A stretch of DNA of 64,000 nt from Candidatus Pristimantibacillus lignocellulolyticus (GCA_023639215.1 CP097899.1:5080001-5144000); one strand, 5' to 3'; numbered from the stretch's first letter, positions 17,523 through 26,740 are shown. Notes: generated by a model not told the origin, from the sequence alone. Made by a program: numbers and translations.

Positions 17523-18889
17523 TTAGAACCCTCTTCTTTCACTTTAGGCTCAATGTCTAACAACTTACCAACATCCTTCCAAAAGACCATTTCTACAGTG
17601 CCTATTGGGCCCCCACGATGTTTACCTATAATAATTTCCATGATGTTTTTCTTCTCGGATTGTTTATTATAATAGTCATCACGGTATAAAAACGAAATGA
17701 TATCTGCATCTTGTTCGATAGCTCCTGATTCTCTCAAATCGCTCATCATCGGGCGTTTATCCTGTCTCTCTTCAACCTTTCTACTAAGTTGAGACAAAGC
17801 TACCACTGTGACTTGTAACTCACGAGCTATCGTCTTACAAAGGTTCGAAATGTAAGTGACTTCTTCATGACGGTTGGGAAACTTCTTTTCTGATTTCATA
17901 AGCTGCAGGTAATCGATATAGATCACAATCTTATCTATTCCTTGACTACGTAATTCTTTAACTTTCTTCTTAGATGTTCTGCGAATGTATTCAATAGTCA
18001 TACCTGGAGTGTCATCGATGTAAAAATTAAGGTTCGACAATTCTTCTAATGCAAAGTTATATTTTTTCAAATCATCGAAATCAAAAACACCAGTGTCCAG
18101 TTTTTTTGAACTAAGATTGGATACTATGCATACCATCCTGTCTAGCAATTCTTCCTCTCCCATTTCACCAGAAAAGAATATGGATGTTGAATCCTGTTCT
18201 CTAGCAACACGAACACCGTCATTCAATGCATGTGCTGTCTTGCCGATTGATGGTCTTGCTGCAACTACCTCAAATTTCCCTTTCTTATGGCCGTTCGTCA
18301 TTCCATCAATTGTTTTAGAAAGTGTAGGGGCACCGACGATCCCCTCTGTTTGAGTTCTGTCATACACCGTATTTACATACGTTTTTACAATGTCAGAAAC
18401 TTTTTTGAGTCTGATATCTTTGTGTGTAATCATCAAACCTTGAAGTCTTTCAACCTCTTCATGCATAAGTGAGAGATGAGTCGCTATATTGTCCGAATAA
18501 CCAACATTTGATGCGATCTGCATGAATGTTTTTCTAGATTCACGTTCAATGTATGCTTCTCTAATGTTGCGCTGGTAGTACGTGAACTCTAATGGGCTGG
18601 TCTTCGAAACTGAACTTTGAAGTTGAGTCAAATAACTAATATTACCGATTTCATCTAAGTTCCCATCTTCTTCAGTTGCAACTCTTGCAAGTAACATAAT
18701 CGTTTCAACTTCTAGATCTTTTGAATCGTCTATTGCATAAATGAGATACTTCAAAATTGATTGATGTCTTGGGTCAGCAGTGAGTTCATGCGGTTCGATA
18801 ATTCGGTCATGGATAAAATCTTTGTTCTGCAAAATAGACCCTAGAAAATAAACTTCATTTTGATATTGAATCTCCATAACATCATCCAC
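17519..18889 (-). CDS. dnaB: DnaB-type replicative helicase
   Basis: 456 residues, the normal length. An N-terminal DnaB domain (YFLGSILQNKDFIHDRIIEP) is followed by a RecA-like motor with Walker A ARPSIGKTAHA near 213, Walker B IDYLQLM, and the DnaB-specific ALSQLSRKVEERQDKRPMMSDL-type segment ending in a Gln-linked loop. It unwinds the phage fork 5' to 3'. It sits directly after a G39P-like loader and a G38P-like initiator, the order of SPP1 genes 38-39-40. Translation starts at a GTG overlapping the loader stop or at ATG four codons later. Confidence 0.92.
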   Translation of the reverse strand: MDDVMEIQYQNEVYFLGSILQNKDFIHDRIIEPHELTADPRHQSILKYLIYAIDDSKDLEVETIMLLARVATEEDGNLDEIGNISYLTQLQSSVSKTSPLEFTYYQRNIREAYIERESRKTFMQIASNVGYSDNIATHLSLMHEEVERLQGLMITHKDIRLKKVSDIVKTYVNTVYDRTQTEGIVGAPTLSKTIDGMTNGHKKGKFEVVAARPSIGKTAHALNDGVRVAREQDSTSIFFSGEMGEEELLDRMVCIVSNLSSKKLDTGVFDFDDLKKYNFALEELSNLNFYIDDTPGMTIEYIRRTSKKKVKELRSQGIDKIVIYIDYLQLMKSEKKFPNRHEEVTYISNLCKTIARELQVTVVALSQLSRKVEERQDKRPMMSDLRESGAIEQDADIISFLYRDDYYNKQSEKKNIMEIIIGKHRGGPIGTVEMVFWKDVGKLLDIEPKVKEEGSK

Positions 18890-19214
18890 CGGACCACCTC
18901 TTTAACATCTCTAGCGGCATCGGAACAGCATTCTTCTTAGCTTCTTCTAGCTGCAACATGTGTTGCTCTGTTAACTGTTTGTGATCTTCGTAGAAGCTAG
19001 GTTGAGCTGATCTGCATAAGGCTGCGATTGATGGAAAGTAGTCGCTTGTTCTCGAATGTTCTTTCATGTTGTTAAGCGCAAGTTCAAAATCAACTCTTTC
19101 CAGTTCCTCATAATACTCTTCAAATATCATTGGCTGTTCTTTGAAATTAGGTGCTAGATTCGGGCATCGTAATGATGCCTTGCCCAGTATCACTAACAGT
19201 TGTTCTCGCGTCAC
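18882..19214 (-). CDS. helicase loader, SPP1 G39P-like
   Basis: 110 residues from a GTG behind AGGAGGTTCACAGA. The N-terminal helical domain (MTREQLLVILGKASLRCPNL, EEYYEELERVDFELALNNM, DYFPSIAALCR) matches the G39P fold, which binds the replicative helicase, while the C-terminal part (EAKKNAVPMPLEMLKRWSGG) is probably unstructured until it meets its partner. G39P delivers the helicase to the origin-bound initiator. Position between initiator and DnaB supports the call strongly. Confidence 0.8.
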   Translation of the reverse strand: MTREQLLVILGKASLRCPNLAPNFKEQPMIFEEYYEELERVDFELALNNMKEHSRTSDYFPSIAALCRSAQPSFYEDHKQLTEQHMLQLEEAKKNAVPMPLEMLKRWSGG

Positions 19215-20067
19215 TCTGTGAACCTCCTAACCCTTGTAAGAAGAAATCCATGTTGTCGTTAACTTTGCTGTTCTTTCCTGATCCTTTACTTTGTCTTGGT
19301 CGTTGAGCTGACTTAATCACCAACTCTTTGTACTTCTCTCTTAACTTATTTGCCGAAAGTATATTGGTTTTCCAAAAAGCATCACTTGTACACCAATTAA
19401 TCACGTTGTATAGTTCAACCTTATCCACGTTATCTTTTTCAAACATAAGTCTGAAATCGTTCGCCCATGTTTGAAGATTGATGTTATCCATCAGATGTTC
19501 TTTACCTACTTCCTGCATGCCACCTCTTATTTTTTCTTTAAGATAAGCAGCGGCCTTATAACAAGATTCGTCCTCAGAATAAATTCTTTTCTTATTATGA
19601 GAGGGAGAAGGTTTTTTCTTTTTACCTTCATCTCCTTCATATACATTCTTATTATTGTTTCGTCTCTGTTTCGTCTCTGTTCCAAGTTGTGTTCCTAGTT
19701 CATCCTTTTTATAGTGTCCAAACCCTTGATATTGCTCATAATTTAGGACTGTAAACACTGTTCCAAGTTCATGTGTTTTCGTGCATACTCTCTGCAACTT
19801 AACTAATCGTTGAATTGTGCGATTAATAGTAGCTGTGGAGTACGTTTTCACCTGTCTGTTATCGATAAATTGCAAGTCCTCTTGAATCTTTCTTGTGGAC
19901 CTTAACCACTGTCCTCTATGAAGGGTTAGGGTATCATCTACCCTGTGCCCCTCTTCTGAGAAAATAGCATTTCCGTAGATCAGAAAGAACAAGCGGAACT
20001 CTACGATGTTTTGCCAAATTGGATTATTGAATAATTCCCTACTGGTTTGAAATGCCCCACCTGCCAC
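19147..20067 (-). CDS. phage replication initiator, G38P/O-like
   Basis: 306 residues from a GTG at 20065-20067 after AGGTGAGAAT. The N-terminal winged helix (QTSRELFNNPIWQNIVEFRL, TATINRTIQRLVKLQRV) resembles phage replisome organisers. The middle is a low-complexity linker rich in Lys and Asn (EGDEGKKKKPSPSHNKKR), and the C-terminal domain (NLQTWANDFRLMFEKDNVDK) resembles the helicase-loading domain of DnaD/G38P proteins. It should recognise the phage origin, probably inside its own gene, and recruit loader and helicase. Confidence 0.75.
   Translation of the reverse strand: MAGGAFQTSRELFNNPIWQNIVEFRLFFLIYGNAIFSEEGHRVDDTLTLHRGQWLRSTRKIQEDLQFIDNRQVKTYSTATINRTIQRLVKLQRVCTKTHELGTVFTVLNYEQYQGFGHYKKDELGTQLGTETKQRRNNNKNVYEGDEGKKKKPSPSHNKKRIYSEDESCYKAAAYLKEKIRGGMQEVGKEHLMDNINLQTWANDFRLMFEKDNVDKVELYNVINWCTSDAFWKTNILSANKLREKYKELVIKSAQRPRQSKGSGKNSKVNDNMDFFLQGLGGSQSDARTTVSDTGQGIITMPESST
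19656..19772. repeat. short direct repeats inside the initiator gene, possible origin
   Basis: On the minus strand two adjacent copies of ACAGAGACGAA, and three looser copies of CT(A/T)GGAACA(C/G) around them, sit in the DNA coding for the linker of the initiator, beside an A-rich stretch. Lambda and SPP1 place origins with iterons inside their initiator genes. The repeats are few and imperfect, so this is only a candidate. Confidence 0.3.
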
Positions 20068-20075
20068 ATTCTCAC

Positions 20076-20204
20076 CTACTCCTTGCTAGATTCAATAAAA
20101 TCACTTAGCAGCTCATTCACATCAGTGACTAACTTCCTTTTACTCTTGCCATCCCATGTTGCAAATAGCGCATCAATGTTAGCTTGCAGCTCTTTATGAG
20201 TCAT
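20076..20204 (-). CDS. 42-residue phage protein
   Basis: ATG at 20202-20204, TAG at 20076-20078; product MTHKELQANIDALFATWDGK then SKRKLVTDVNELLSDFIESS, ending KE. It overlaps the end of the upstream gene by 11 bp and stops 9 bp before the initiator GTG, so it fills an otherwise empty gap in the operon. Unknown function. Confidence 0.5.
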   Translation of the reverse strand: MTHKELQANIDALFATWDGKSKRKLVTDVNELLSDFIESSKE

Positions 20205-20811
20205 GTTGCTTCACTGCGTCTTCTGCTAGGATTTCACGAATAGCTAACGTTAAGTTTTGAGCTAACTTGTTAACATCTATCGGATATAGAATTTTTTGAA
20301 GCATCAATTCTTCGTACAATTTGTTTTTGATTCTTTCCTCTGTAGTCGGTTCTTCTTCGACTGTGTAGCCGTTGACTAGGGCTTGAATCAACAAACCTCC
20401 GTTTTGGTGTGCAAATCCTCTCAATACTTTTAATCGATCAGTTTCAATAATCACGCTATCTTTAGTAGTAAGTGCATACATAAGGTAATTAACACTCGTA
20501 GTTTTCATGAAATTATCAATCGCTTTAACCACATCTTGTGGCAACACAACTTTTTCAGGAGTTCTATTATCGCGTAAATTGAAGTATGCCTTTTCCCATT
20601 CATTAGCATCTGAAGTAGCACGCTCTAGACTCAGTTTCATTCCATTGAGTTCCTTCTGCAATTGCGCTACATTATCGATTAGCTGATCTTTCTCAGCTTC
20701 GATAGTGTCGATGTGGTTTAGTAGTTTTAGTGGCAAATGTGATTGTAAAAATGCATATAGATGACAAGTTTTCCAAATAGAATCCAACTCTTCTTTGCTC
20801 AATTTCCCCAT
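20194..20811 (-). CDS. DUF1642-like phage protein
   Basis: 205 residues with a coiled coil at about 35-75 and the segment ALVNGYTVEEEPTTEE near 150 that resembles the NGYTVE-type motif of DUF1642 proteins in Gram-positive phages. ATG follows AGGAGGTCCTATAG. No biochemical role is known for the family. It is between the MBL-fold gene and the replication initiator. Confidence 0.55.
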   Translation of the reverse strand: MGKLSKEELDSIWKTCHLYAFLQSHLPLKLLNHIDTIEAEKDQLIDNVAQLQKELNGMKLSLERATSDANEWEKAYFNLRDNRTPEKVVLPQDVVKAIDNFMKTTSVNYLMYALTTKDSVIIETDRLKVLRGFAHQNGGLLIQALVNGYTVEEEPTTEERIKNKLYEELMLQKILYPIDVNKLAQNLTLAIREILAEDAVKQHDS

Positions 20812-20824
20812 CTATAGGACCTCC

Positions 20825-21550
20825 TTATTTATCTGCTACGTACACCGGTACGCCTGTGAGTTTCTGTATCTCCTGTTTGAACAACGCTTCATCACTGTTG
20901 CTGTCACTTAGGTGTATGAGCCACACTTCTTTCAACTTGCTGAGATCATTAGCTCGTAAGAAGTCAATCATGTTTTCTAAGCTGAAGTGTGACTTTAATA
21001 ACCGCTTGTATCTTGAAACTAGGTTCTTGGAATCATCTAAATCAGAAGCTAATTCAATCTGACGTTTGACGATCAACTCACTGTAGTTGCATTCGATTAA
21101 CATGTGTGTGATGCCGCTAAACTTGTATTTGATGTAGTAAGTATCTGTCGCAAATAGTAGTGTTTCACCTAGCTTATTGATTAGTAGATAGCCTAGCGGC
21201 TCATCAACGTCATGCTGCACATCAAAGGGAATGATTACCCATGATCCAATCTTGAACTCTTGAAATGATCCTGTGATATTGAAACGATGGTGCGCATAGT
21301 CTAGTGCATCACTCGTACCTTGTGACAAGTACACTTCAACACCTTTGTTAGCTAGCTCCTTTAAGCCTTTTACATGGTCAATGTGATTGTGCGTGATTAG
21401 ACATCCTTCAAGTTCTGAAACTTTGAAATTAACACCCTTCTGTATTTCCTTGAATGAGAGTCCAGCGTCAAGCAACAACGCTGTCTCTCCGTCTGTGATG
21501 TGATAGGCATTTCCTGCTGAGCTACTAGCAAGTGGAGTTATCTTGATCAT
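20825..21550 (-). CDS. metallo-beta-lactamase-fold hydrolase
   Basis: 241 residues. Metal ligands: THNHIDH near 53-59, followed by a later Asp in FATDTYY and a C-terminal His in LIHLSDSNS. The N-terminus LASSSAGNAYHI is the form seen in YycJ/WalJ-like nucleases, so a DNA exonuclease role is likely. It directly follows recT in the operon, where it may act as the phage exonuclease feeding single strands to RecT. That functional pairing is inference. Confidence 0.75.
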   Translation of the reverse strand: MIKITPLASSSAGNAYHITDGETALLLDAGLSFKEIQKGVNFKVSELEGCLITHNHIDHVKGLKELANKGVEVYLSQGTSDALDYAHHRFNITGSFQEFKIGSWVIIPFDVQHDVDEPLGYLLINKLGETLLFATDTYYIKYKFSGITHMLIECNYSELIVKRQIELASDLDDSKNLVSRYKRLLKSHFSLENMIDFLRANDLSKLKEVWLIHLSDSNSDEALFKQEIQKLTGVPVYVADK

Positions 21551-22524
21551 TAGAACTCTTCCTCTTCTACTGTGGTTGGTGTAGGCTGTTCATCGTCTAC
21601 TACCTGGTAATGAGTAACGTCAATTGCTTCACTATTAGCACTCTGTGCTATCTCTTGTTGAGTTTCAAATTCAGCGGCTTGCGTTTCCATAGCCTTGATA
21701 CGATGGTAATCAGCATCAATCTTTTGTGGATCAATCGTTACATCGCCATGCGCTGCACGGAACACTGTCTTGTAACACATCTGCTCGTGCCAACCATCGA
21801 CTTGTACTTTGTTACCTGTTTTTTTACCGTTTTTATATTCGTCTTTCTCGCCGCCCCAAAACTCTGCGGATGCTTTTTCGGGCTTACGTTTTAAGATTTC
21901 AGCTATTGGCATCATAACTATTTTGTTCTTTGACGAATCATCCTTATATTCGTGGTAGTAAAAACCTCCGATAATATTGCCACGACTGAATGGATTAGTT
22001 ACTTCGAATTCGTAACTCTCCACGCTGTTTCTAGCATCTTTTTTAATGGGTTTGAAATGATCTGTTTCATAGACTAGCTCTACAATAACAGCAGTAGGAA
22101 CGCTCAGGCCGTACTTAACTGCCTTTAGTTCAAGACCTCGATACCCCTCCATAAATGTGATGTCGTACTTGCCTGTGCTGTTGTTTTTATATGGGATTGG
22201 AAATAGATGATTCTTTTGCAATGGATCAAGACCTAGACGAGCATACGCCACAACATCAAGCGATAGTTTGTTCAAATCAACGTTTTCCCACGTAACAGGA
22301 ACTGCATCACGGTATTGATCAGACTTCTTCATGCGGTTGATTTCAGCAGTTGATAACACTGCGCTGATAGATGAAAAGTAGTTTCGTGCTAAGCGTTGTT
22401 GTGACTCAGTTAATGCAATCTCGCTACCTGCTCCAAATTCTTGCATTACCTTGCTCACGAAACGTTGTGACGCTGTGTTTTGCTGTGCTTGTACGATTTG
22501 ATTTTGTGATTGTTGTTCACTCAT
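21550..22524 (-). CDS. recT: RecT single-strand annealing protein
   Basis: 324 residues; the RecT core spans about 50-270 with LARNYFSSISAVLSTAEINR, YARLGLDPLQKNHLFPIPY, FMEGYRGLELKAVKYGL and VDGWHEQMCYKTVFRAAHG. Both ends are low-complexity, Gln-rich at the start and acidic at the end (DEQPTPTTVEEEEF). It anneals complementary single strands during phage recombination. Its partners in the operon are the Rad50-like ATPase just upstream and the MBL-fold hydrolase, whose start shares base 21550 with the recT stop. Confidence 0.9.
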   Translation of the reverse strand: MSEQQSQNQIVQAQQNTASQRFVSKVMQEFGAGSEIALTESQQRLARNYFSSISAVLSTAEINRMKKSDQYRDAVPVTWENVDLNKLSLDVVAYARLGLDPLQKNHLFPIPYKNNSTGKYDITFMEGYRGLELKAVKYGLSVPTAVIVELVYETDHFKPIKKDARNSVESYEFEVTNPFSRGNIIGGFYYHEYKDDSSKNKIVMMPIAEILKRKPEKASAEFWGGEKDEYKNGKKTGNKVQVDGWHEQMCYKTVFRAAHGDVTIDPQKIDADYHRIKAMETQAAEFETQQEIAQSANSEAIDVTHYQVVDDEQPTPTTVEEEEF

Positions 22525-22541
22525 TTATCATCATCCTCCGA

Positions 22542-24623
22542 TTAAAATAGTTCTTCTTGTTCAATTTGTTCGCTGCTAGGCTTGATTTCCGCTAACTCAA
22601 CCTCTATATTTGGGACCTCGATTTCAGGAGATCGCTCGATCACACTTCCTGCATGCCACAACCATTTATCACGCTCTGATACGATTAGTTTGATCTGCTG
22701 TCCTTGTGTGCTTGCTATCTTAGTTGCTGCTTCTGCGTTGTCGATAAAGATAGGAGCTACCACTTCATAATGTTCAGACAATACTTTGATAACTTCTAAG
22801 CCTGCGTTCATTTGTGCTGCTCTATTAAGACCACCGTTGTAAGGTACTAGATTAGCTCCGTATAGAGTTTCACATGTGTCTTTTAATTCCCCATTGACTT
22901 GGCGTTCGAATAGCCTGAATCGAACATTAGGGAACTTTTCATTCACTCGACGTTCAACCAATTCTGCTTTAGTGCTGATAAAGTCTGAAATGAGAGACAA
23001 CTGATATTGCTTATCTTCATATTGCTTAGCTAGTACCTTTTCACTGTCCTTAAGCTCATCAATTCGACCTCTAGCACGTTCTGCCACACTTAAAGATGCC
23101 TTATCTTGCTCTAGCTTAGTTAGTTGTTGTTGCATGTTGTAGAGTGCTATTTTAATGCTATCGAGTGCAGTAGTGCTTTCAGCAAGAGATGATGATATAT
23201 CAGATTCAACAGCATTAATTTGTTGTTGTAATGCCTGGTATTGCTCATTCTGTTCGTAATCAACAACGCTGTTTGATTGTTGATCAAGTTCCGCTTTAAC
23301 TCGTACAATCTCAATGTTGAGTTTTGACAAACCTTCTTCATTAGTAGATATCTCTTGTTGAAGTTGTGCGATCCCTGCTTGCAAGGCTTCTGATTCATTC
23401 TTAGCAGCTACACCTTTAGTTGTGATTTCCTCAAGTTGTTTTGACTTGTTTAAGTTGAACTGCTCTAACAACGCTTGATGTGCTTGTTCGATTTGATCTT
23501 GTGGTAATGACTGATTGCAAGTAGGGCAGTTCGTGTCTATGTGTTGTTCTTGGAAGGTCAACTCTCTTGTGTTCGTTCGTTTTTGTCGCAAGTCAGTGAG
23601 AGTTACTTCGAGTTCTGCAATACGCCGCGTCTTACTAGCTACCTGTGAGTTAAGTCGGTCACTAATTGACTGAACCTCTGTATAGCGATTATTCAACTTG
23701 CTAAGTCGATCGCGTAGTTTGTCAGCATCTCCGCTTGTTACTTGCTTCAACTGATTCCGTAACTCTAACTGTTCGTTCTGTAGTTCTAACTTTTGTTTGT
23801 TGAGATCAGCTACGGCACCACCATTTTCAACGCGTACCAATTCCAGTTGTTTAACACTAATATCAGCACGTAGTTGCGTGATTTGCTTGTCCAGCGTAGC
23901 TGCATCAACACCGCCAGCTGTACCAAAAATGCTATCCTGTTGTTCCTTGATCTGTACCGGTATATCCTTAATTTGCTTATCAAGTGCCGATGCATCTTTT
24001 TTCAACTGCTCTTGTACCTCGCTTGGTGCATTACTGTTCAATATCTGTTTCACAATACTCAAGCTAGGTTTGAGTTGAATCACATCATCGTCTGTTACGT
24101 CACCGAATAGCTTGAATAGTACTTCTCTTCGTTTCTTAACATCTAACTTTTCATTAAAGTGGGAAGGATTAGTTATGAGTTTGAACAACTCTTCATCAAT
24201 GATCGATGCTATTTCTTTGATGTATTCACCTTCCTTGTGTTCGACGCTATTAATGAAATAGTCTGTTGTGTGACCACTAAACACTTCGTTAGTAGTCCCT
24301 CTAGGACGTGTCCATTTTTCTTTAAACACCTTTTTCAAAGATAGTTTATTACCGTCAATATCTAGTACACCTTCAACAGTGTGATTCAATTTGTGAATGA
24401 CCTCACCGTTAGCATCAAGTGTCTTGATCCATTTACCAGGTGAATCATTTCCTTGTGAGTCTTTGCCGAACAACACCCAACTGAAAGCATCGAATAGTGT
24501 TGTTTTCCCTGCTGCGTTGTCTCCATATATATTGAGGTCATTGCAATCAGCTTTAAGTGTGAAGGCTTGTACGCCTTTGAAATTAGTAAGTATGAGTTCG
24601 ATTAATTTGATTACCTTTGCCAC
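22542..24623 (-). CDS. Rad50/SbcC-like SMC ATPase
   Basis: 693 residues from a GTG behind GGAGGAATTACA. N-terminal half ATPase with Walker A NIYGDNAAGKTTLFDAFSWV near 31-40; two long coiled coils flank a zinc-hook-like CPTCNQ near 363; the C-terminal half has a Walker B region PIFIDNAEA, with Asn in place of the usual catalytic Glu. The short coiled coils and IFIDNAE motif are seen in a group of siphovirus ATPases encoded beside recT. It probably handles DNA ends for RecT. No SbcD-type nuclease is present unless the MBL-fold protein fills the role. Confidence 0.8.
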   Translation of the reverse strand: MAKVIKLIELILTNFKGVQAFTLKADCNDLNIYGDNAAGKTTLFDAFSWVLFGKDSQGNDSPGKWIKTLDANGEVIHKLNHTVEGVLDIDGNKLSLKKVFKEKWTRPRGTTNEVFSGHTTDYFINSVEHKEGEYIKEIASIIDEELFKLITNPSHFNEKLDVKKRREVLFKLFGDVTDDDVIQLKPSLSIVKQILNSNAPSEVQEQLKKDASALDKQIKDIPVQIKEQQDSIFGTAGGVDAATLDKQITQLRADISVKQLELVRVENGGAVADLNKQKLELQNEQLELRNQLKQVTSGDADKLRDRLSKLNNRYTEVQSISDRLNSQVASKTRRIAELEVTLTDLRQKRTNTRELTFQEQHIDTNCPTCNQSLPQDQIEQAHQALLEQFNLNKSKQLEEITTKGVAAKNESEALQAGIAQLQQEISTNEEGLSKLNIEIVRVKAELDQQSNSVVDYEQNEQYQALQQQINAVESDISSSLAESTTALDSIKIALYNMQQQLTKLEQDKASLSVAERARGRIDELKDSEKVLAKQYEDKQYQLSLISDFISTKAELVERRVNEKFPNVRFRLFERQVNGELKDTCETLYGANLVPYNGGLNRAAQMNAGLEVIKVLSEHYEVVAPIFIDNAEAATKIASTQGQQIKLIVSERDKWLWHAGSVIERSPEIEVPNIEVELAEIKPSSEQIEQEELF

Positions 24624-24635
24624 TGTAATTCCTCC

Positions 24636-24917
24636 TTAGATTTCTAATTGCAATGATTCTGTGTGTAACTCTTGAAGCTTATTTGTCGCTACTTGAATCG
24701 CTGTTTGATCTTCAGTTTGAATTGCGTTGGAGAGTGCATCTAGTTGCTCATCAATTTCGATTTTGATTTCTGTGATTCGTTCAGCTGCTCTTGTGTTCTT
24801 GAATGCTTTAATCACATCATCTTTACTAACCTTAGGAGCGAATGAGATACTAAATGTTCCTTCGAATGGAATACCGTTAATCCGAATTGAAGTGTTTTTC
24901 ATTTGCTTTTCATTCAC
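24636..24917 (-). CDS. 93-residue helical phage protein
   Basis: GTG start behind AAGGGGGAATCACT. The product has IRINGIPFEGTFSISFAPKV, then helices through LDALSNAIQTEDQTAIQVAT. It is coupled to the ATPase gene downstream, so a role in recombination is possible. No family is recognised. Confidence 0.55.
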   Translation of the reverse strand: MNEKQMKNTSIRINGIPFEGTFSISFAPKVSKDDVIKAFKNTRAAERITEIKIEIDEQLDALSNAIQTEDQTAIQVATNKLQELHTESLQLEI

Positions 24918-24929
24918 AGTGATTCCCCC

Positions 24930-25211
24930 TTATAATTCAGCCAACTCTTTTTCAAGAATCGCAATCTCTTCTTCTGTTGCGTCAATAAATGCGTTGATCA
25001 TATGTGCTTCGATATTTGCATGAAGTAGGCTGACACGTTTAGATCCCCACTCTGAAGTTGCAAAGTCAGATGAATCAAATTGAATTTTAATGTTTTTCAA
25101 TCTATCGCTCTTCACAATCGCAATTTTCTCTTTAAGATTATTGATCAACTTTACAAGTTCTTCAGCTTTTTCAACTCTCTCTTTCATATAAGTCAAGGTT
25201 TTCATATCCAC
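24930..25211 (-). CDS. 93-residue coiled-coil phage protein
   Basis: GTG start behind GGAGGAAAGCAA. Helical at both ends (MKERVEKAEELVKLINNLKE, ATEEEIAILEKELAEL) around a beta-type middle (NIKIQFDSSDFATSEWGSKR). Function unknown; in the recT operon. Confidence 0.55.
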   Translation of the reverse strand: MDMKTLTYMKERVEKAEELVKLINNLKEKIAIVKSDRLKNIKIQFDSSDFATSEWGSKRVSLLHANIEAHMINAFIDATEEEIAILEKELAEL

Positions 25212-25223
25212 TTGCTTTCCTCC

Positions 25224-25817
25224 TTATTTCTTGTTTTCAAGCAACACAGCTTGTGATTGCAGATTTTCTAGCAACAGAGGTATATTCAAACGGTTGATAA
25301 TGTCAGCTGATAATTGAGCTTGTAAGTTTTCTTCAAGTGTTTTCACGACTGTTTTCTCTGCATCGGTACGCGCTTTTTCGATAGTTTTAGTAACCTTGCC
25401 TAAAAGCTCTTTTTCTAAGTACCCGTGGAGCAGATATTCAGATATCGTATACTTAGCATCGCGGCTGTAATCAGCCTTGTTACCACGTTCATCTAACTTT
25501 TTCTCCGTCATGAACTTCTCAAATCGTTTACCGATGAATTGAGTTAAGGAAATGAATTCTACCTTACTTCCCCATCCACCATCTGTAACAGGCATCTGTA
25601 TTTCACCTAACGACTTTTTAGTAACTTCTTGTAACATTGCATCCGCAATCGTCTTAACTCGATTTGTGATAATTTCAGATAATTGTTTTTCCATCTTTGC
25701 ACTGATATCTTTTGTTAGCTTATCTTGAATACCATTAATGATTTTTTGTTGCATAACCTCATCAATTGAATCCTCATTAATCCAATCCAATTCAACCTCG
25801 ATATTAAACTTTGCCAT
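25224..25817 (-). CDS. 197-residue phage protein of unknown function
   Basis: ATG after GGAGGAAATAGGAAT. Helix-rich throughout, with a conserved-looking middle (MPVTDGGWGSKVEFISLTQF then IGKRFEKFMTEKKLDERGNK) and a C-terminal amphipathic region. It heads the recT operon segment. I do not recognise the family, although similar proteins occur at this site in Bacillota prophages. Confidence 0.55.
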   Translation of the reverse strand: MAKFNIEVELDWINEDSIDEVMQQKIINGIQDKLTKDISAKMEKQLSEIITNRVKTIADAMLQEVTKKSLGEIQMPVTDGGWGSKVEFISLTQFIGKRFEKFMTEKKLDERGNKADYSRDAKYTISEYLLHGYLEKELLGKVTKTIEKARTDAEKTVVKTLEENLQAQLSADIINRLNIPLLLENLQSQAVLLENKK

Positions 25818-25898
25818 ATTCCTATTTCCTCCGTTCGCTCAATGTGATATCATGAGCATGTATTTTGTGGACCACGTTGAGGTGCGAGCTCATGTGGT

Positions 25899-26156
25899 CT
25901 ATTCTTCTGTTGGGCCATCTACTGCGATGTGAATGTAAGTTCGATAGATAAATGATTCAACTGGGCAATCAATCCATGTGTATGTTTCATCTTCAAACGT
26001 GACCTTAATTGCCTTCTCGTTGTCCCTAATCACCGGTTTAAGAGCGATAACAACCTTGTCTTGGAACTCTTCATTAACTGCGATAATCATTATTTTGTGT
26101 GGAGAGCGTAGTTCAACTTTCACAAGCAAATCTTCATATTGCGTTTCCTTCTTCAT
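25899..26156 (-). CDS. 85-residue phage protein
   Basis: The ATG at 26154-26156 follows GGGAGGTGAAAACG. Mostly beta strand by composition (LLVKVELRSPHKIMIIAVNE, KAIKVTFEDETYTWIDCPVE). Unknown family. It is separated by a terminator from the XRE gene upstream and probably begins a new transcription unit. Confidence 0.5.
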   Translation of the reverse strand: MKKETQYEDLLVKVELRSPHKIMIIAVNEEFQDKVVIALKPVIRDNEKAIKVTFEDETYTWIDCPVESFIYRTYIHIAVDGPTEE

Positions 26157-26204
26157 CGTTTTCACCTCCCTTTTAGGCTCAAATAGCCGATTTTGGCAAA
26201 AAAA

Positions 26205-26225
26205 TAAATAGGGTTCATGAAACCC
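26205..26225 (-). terminator. intrinsic terminator after the small XRE gene
   Basis: GGGTT-CATGA-AACCC (26211-26225) followed on the minus strand by TATTTATTTTTTTG. It lies two bases beyond the XRE stop and divides the immunity operon from the recombination operon. Confidence 0.65.
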
Positions 26226-26226
26226 A

Positions 26227-26418
26227 TCATTTTTCTTTGATTGTTAACCTCAATCCAAAAGGCTGTAAAAGTAGCTCCACTGTATCAATGCTCGGCTTAT
26301 GTCTACCTCGTTCAATATGACCGATAGTGGCTCTAGTCACTCCGGATAGCTCAGCTAACTGCTTACCAGTAAAGCCATGTTTCTTGCGTAGTAGCTTGAT
26401 TGATTCGCCAATGTCCAT
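26227..26418 (-). CDS. XRE-family HTH regulator (63 aa)
   Basis: A single XRE helix-turn-helix: IKLLRKKHGFTGKQLAELSG, VTRATIGHIERGRHKPSIDT, with a short C-terminal strand LRLTIKEK. It has no second domain. It follows immediately after the 101-residue gene and ends at a terminator. It probably binds an operator in the immunity region. Confidence 0.75.
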   Translation of the reverse strand: MDIGESIKLLRKKHGFTGKQLAELSGVTRATIGHIERGRHKPSIDTVELLLQPFGLRLTIKEK

Positions 26419-26724
26419 CTACACCACCCTCTCATGCCATCTGCCGCGCTCATGTAAGTTAAGGAACTGTTCGAAGCTCATTCCTATCGTTTCTCGTACA
26501 TTTGTTTGATCGAAGTAGTTGCCTAACACTTCGAGTCGTTCATCACTGATTCGCATCGCTTCACCACCATATTGTGTTAAGATACGATCGTGCTCAGCGT
26601 GTATAGTCTCTTGTGCGAAGAAATCTGCTACCATTCGAGCTGCTTCATGACCTTTGAGTATGCCAGTAGCATATACAGGACCTGATGTTAAGCCTTTTTC
26701 GTGAAGCAATTGAGCGAATAACAT
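26419..26724 (-). CDS. 101-residue phage protein
   Basis: ATG at 26722-26724 after AAAGGAGTGTTGAAC; the longer frame has no ribosome site. Product: MLFAQLLHEKGLTSGPVYAT, MVADFFAQETIHAEHDRIL, HERGRWHERVV at the end. Unknown family. Directly adjacent to the XRE gene downstream. Confidence 0.5.
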   Translation of the reverse strand: MLFAQLLHEKGLTSGPVYATGILKGHEAARMVADFFAQETIHAEHDRILTQYGGEAMRISDERLEVLGNYFDQTNVRETIGMSFEQFLNLHERGRWHERVV

Positions 26725-26740
26725 GTTCAACACTCCTTTC

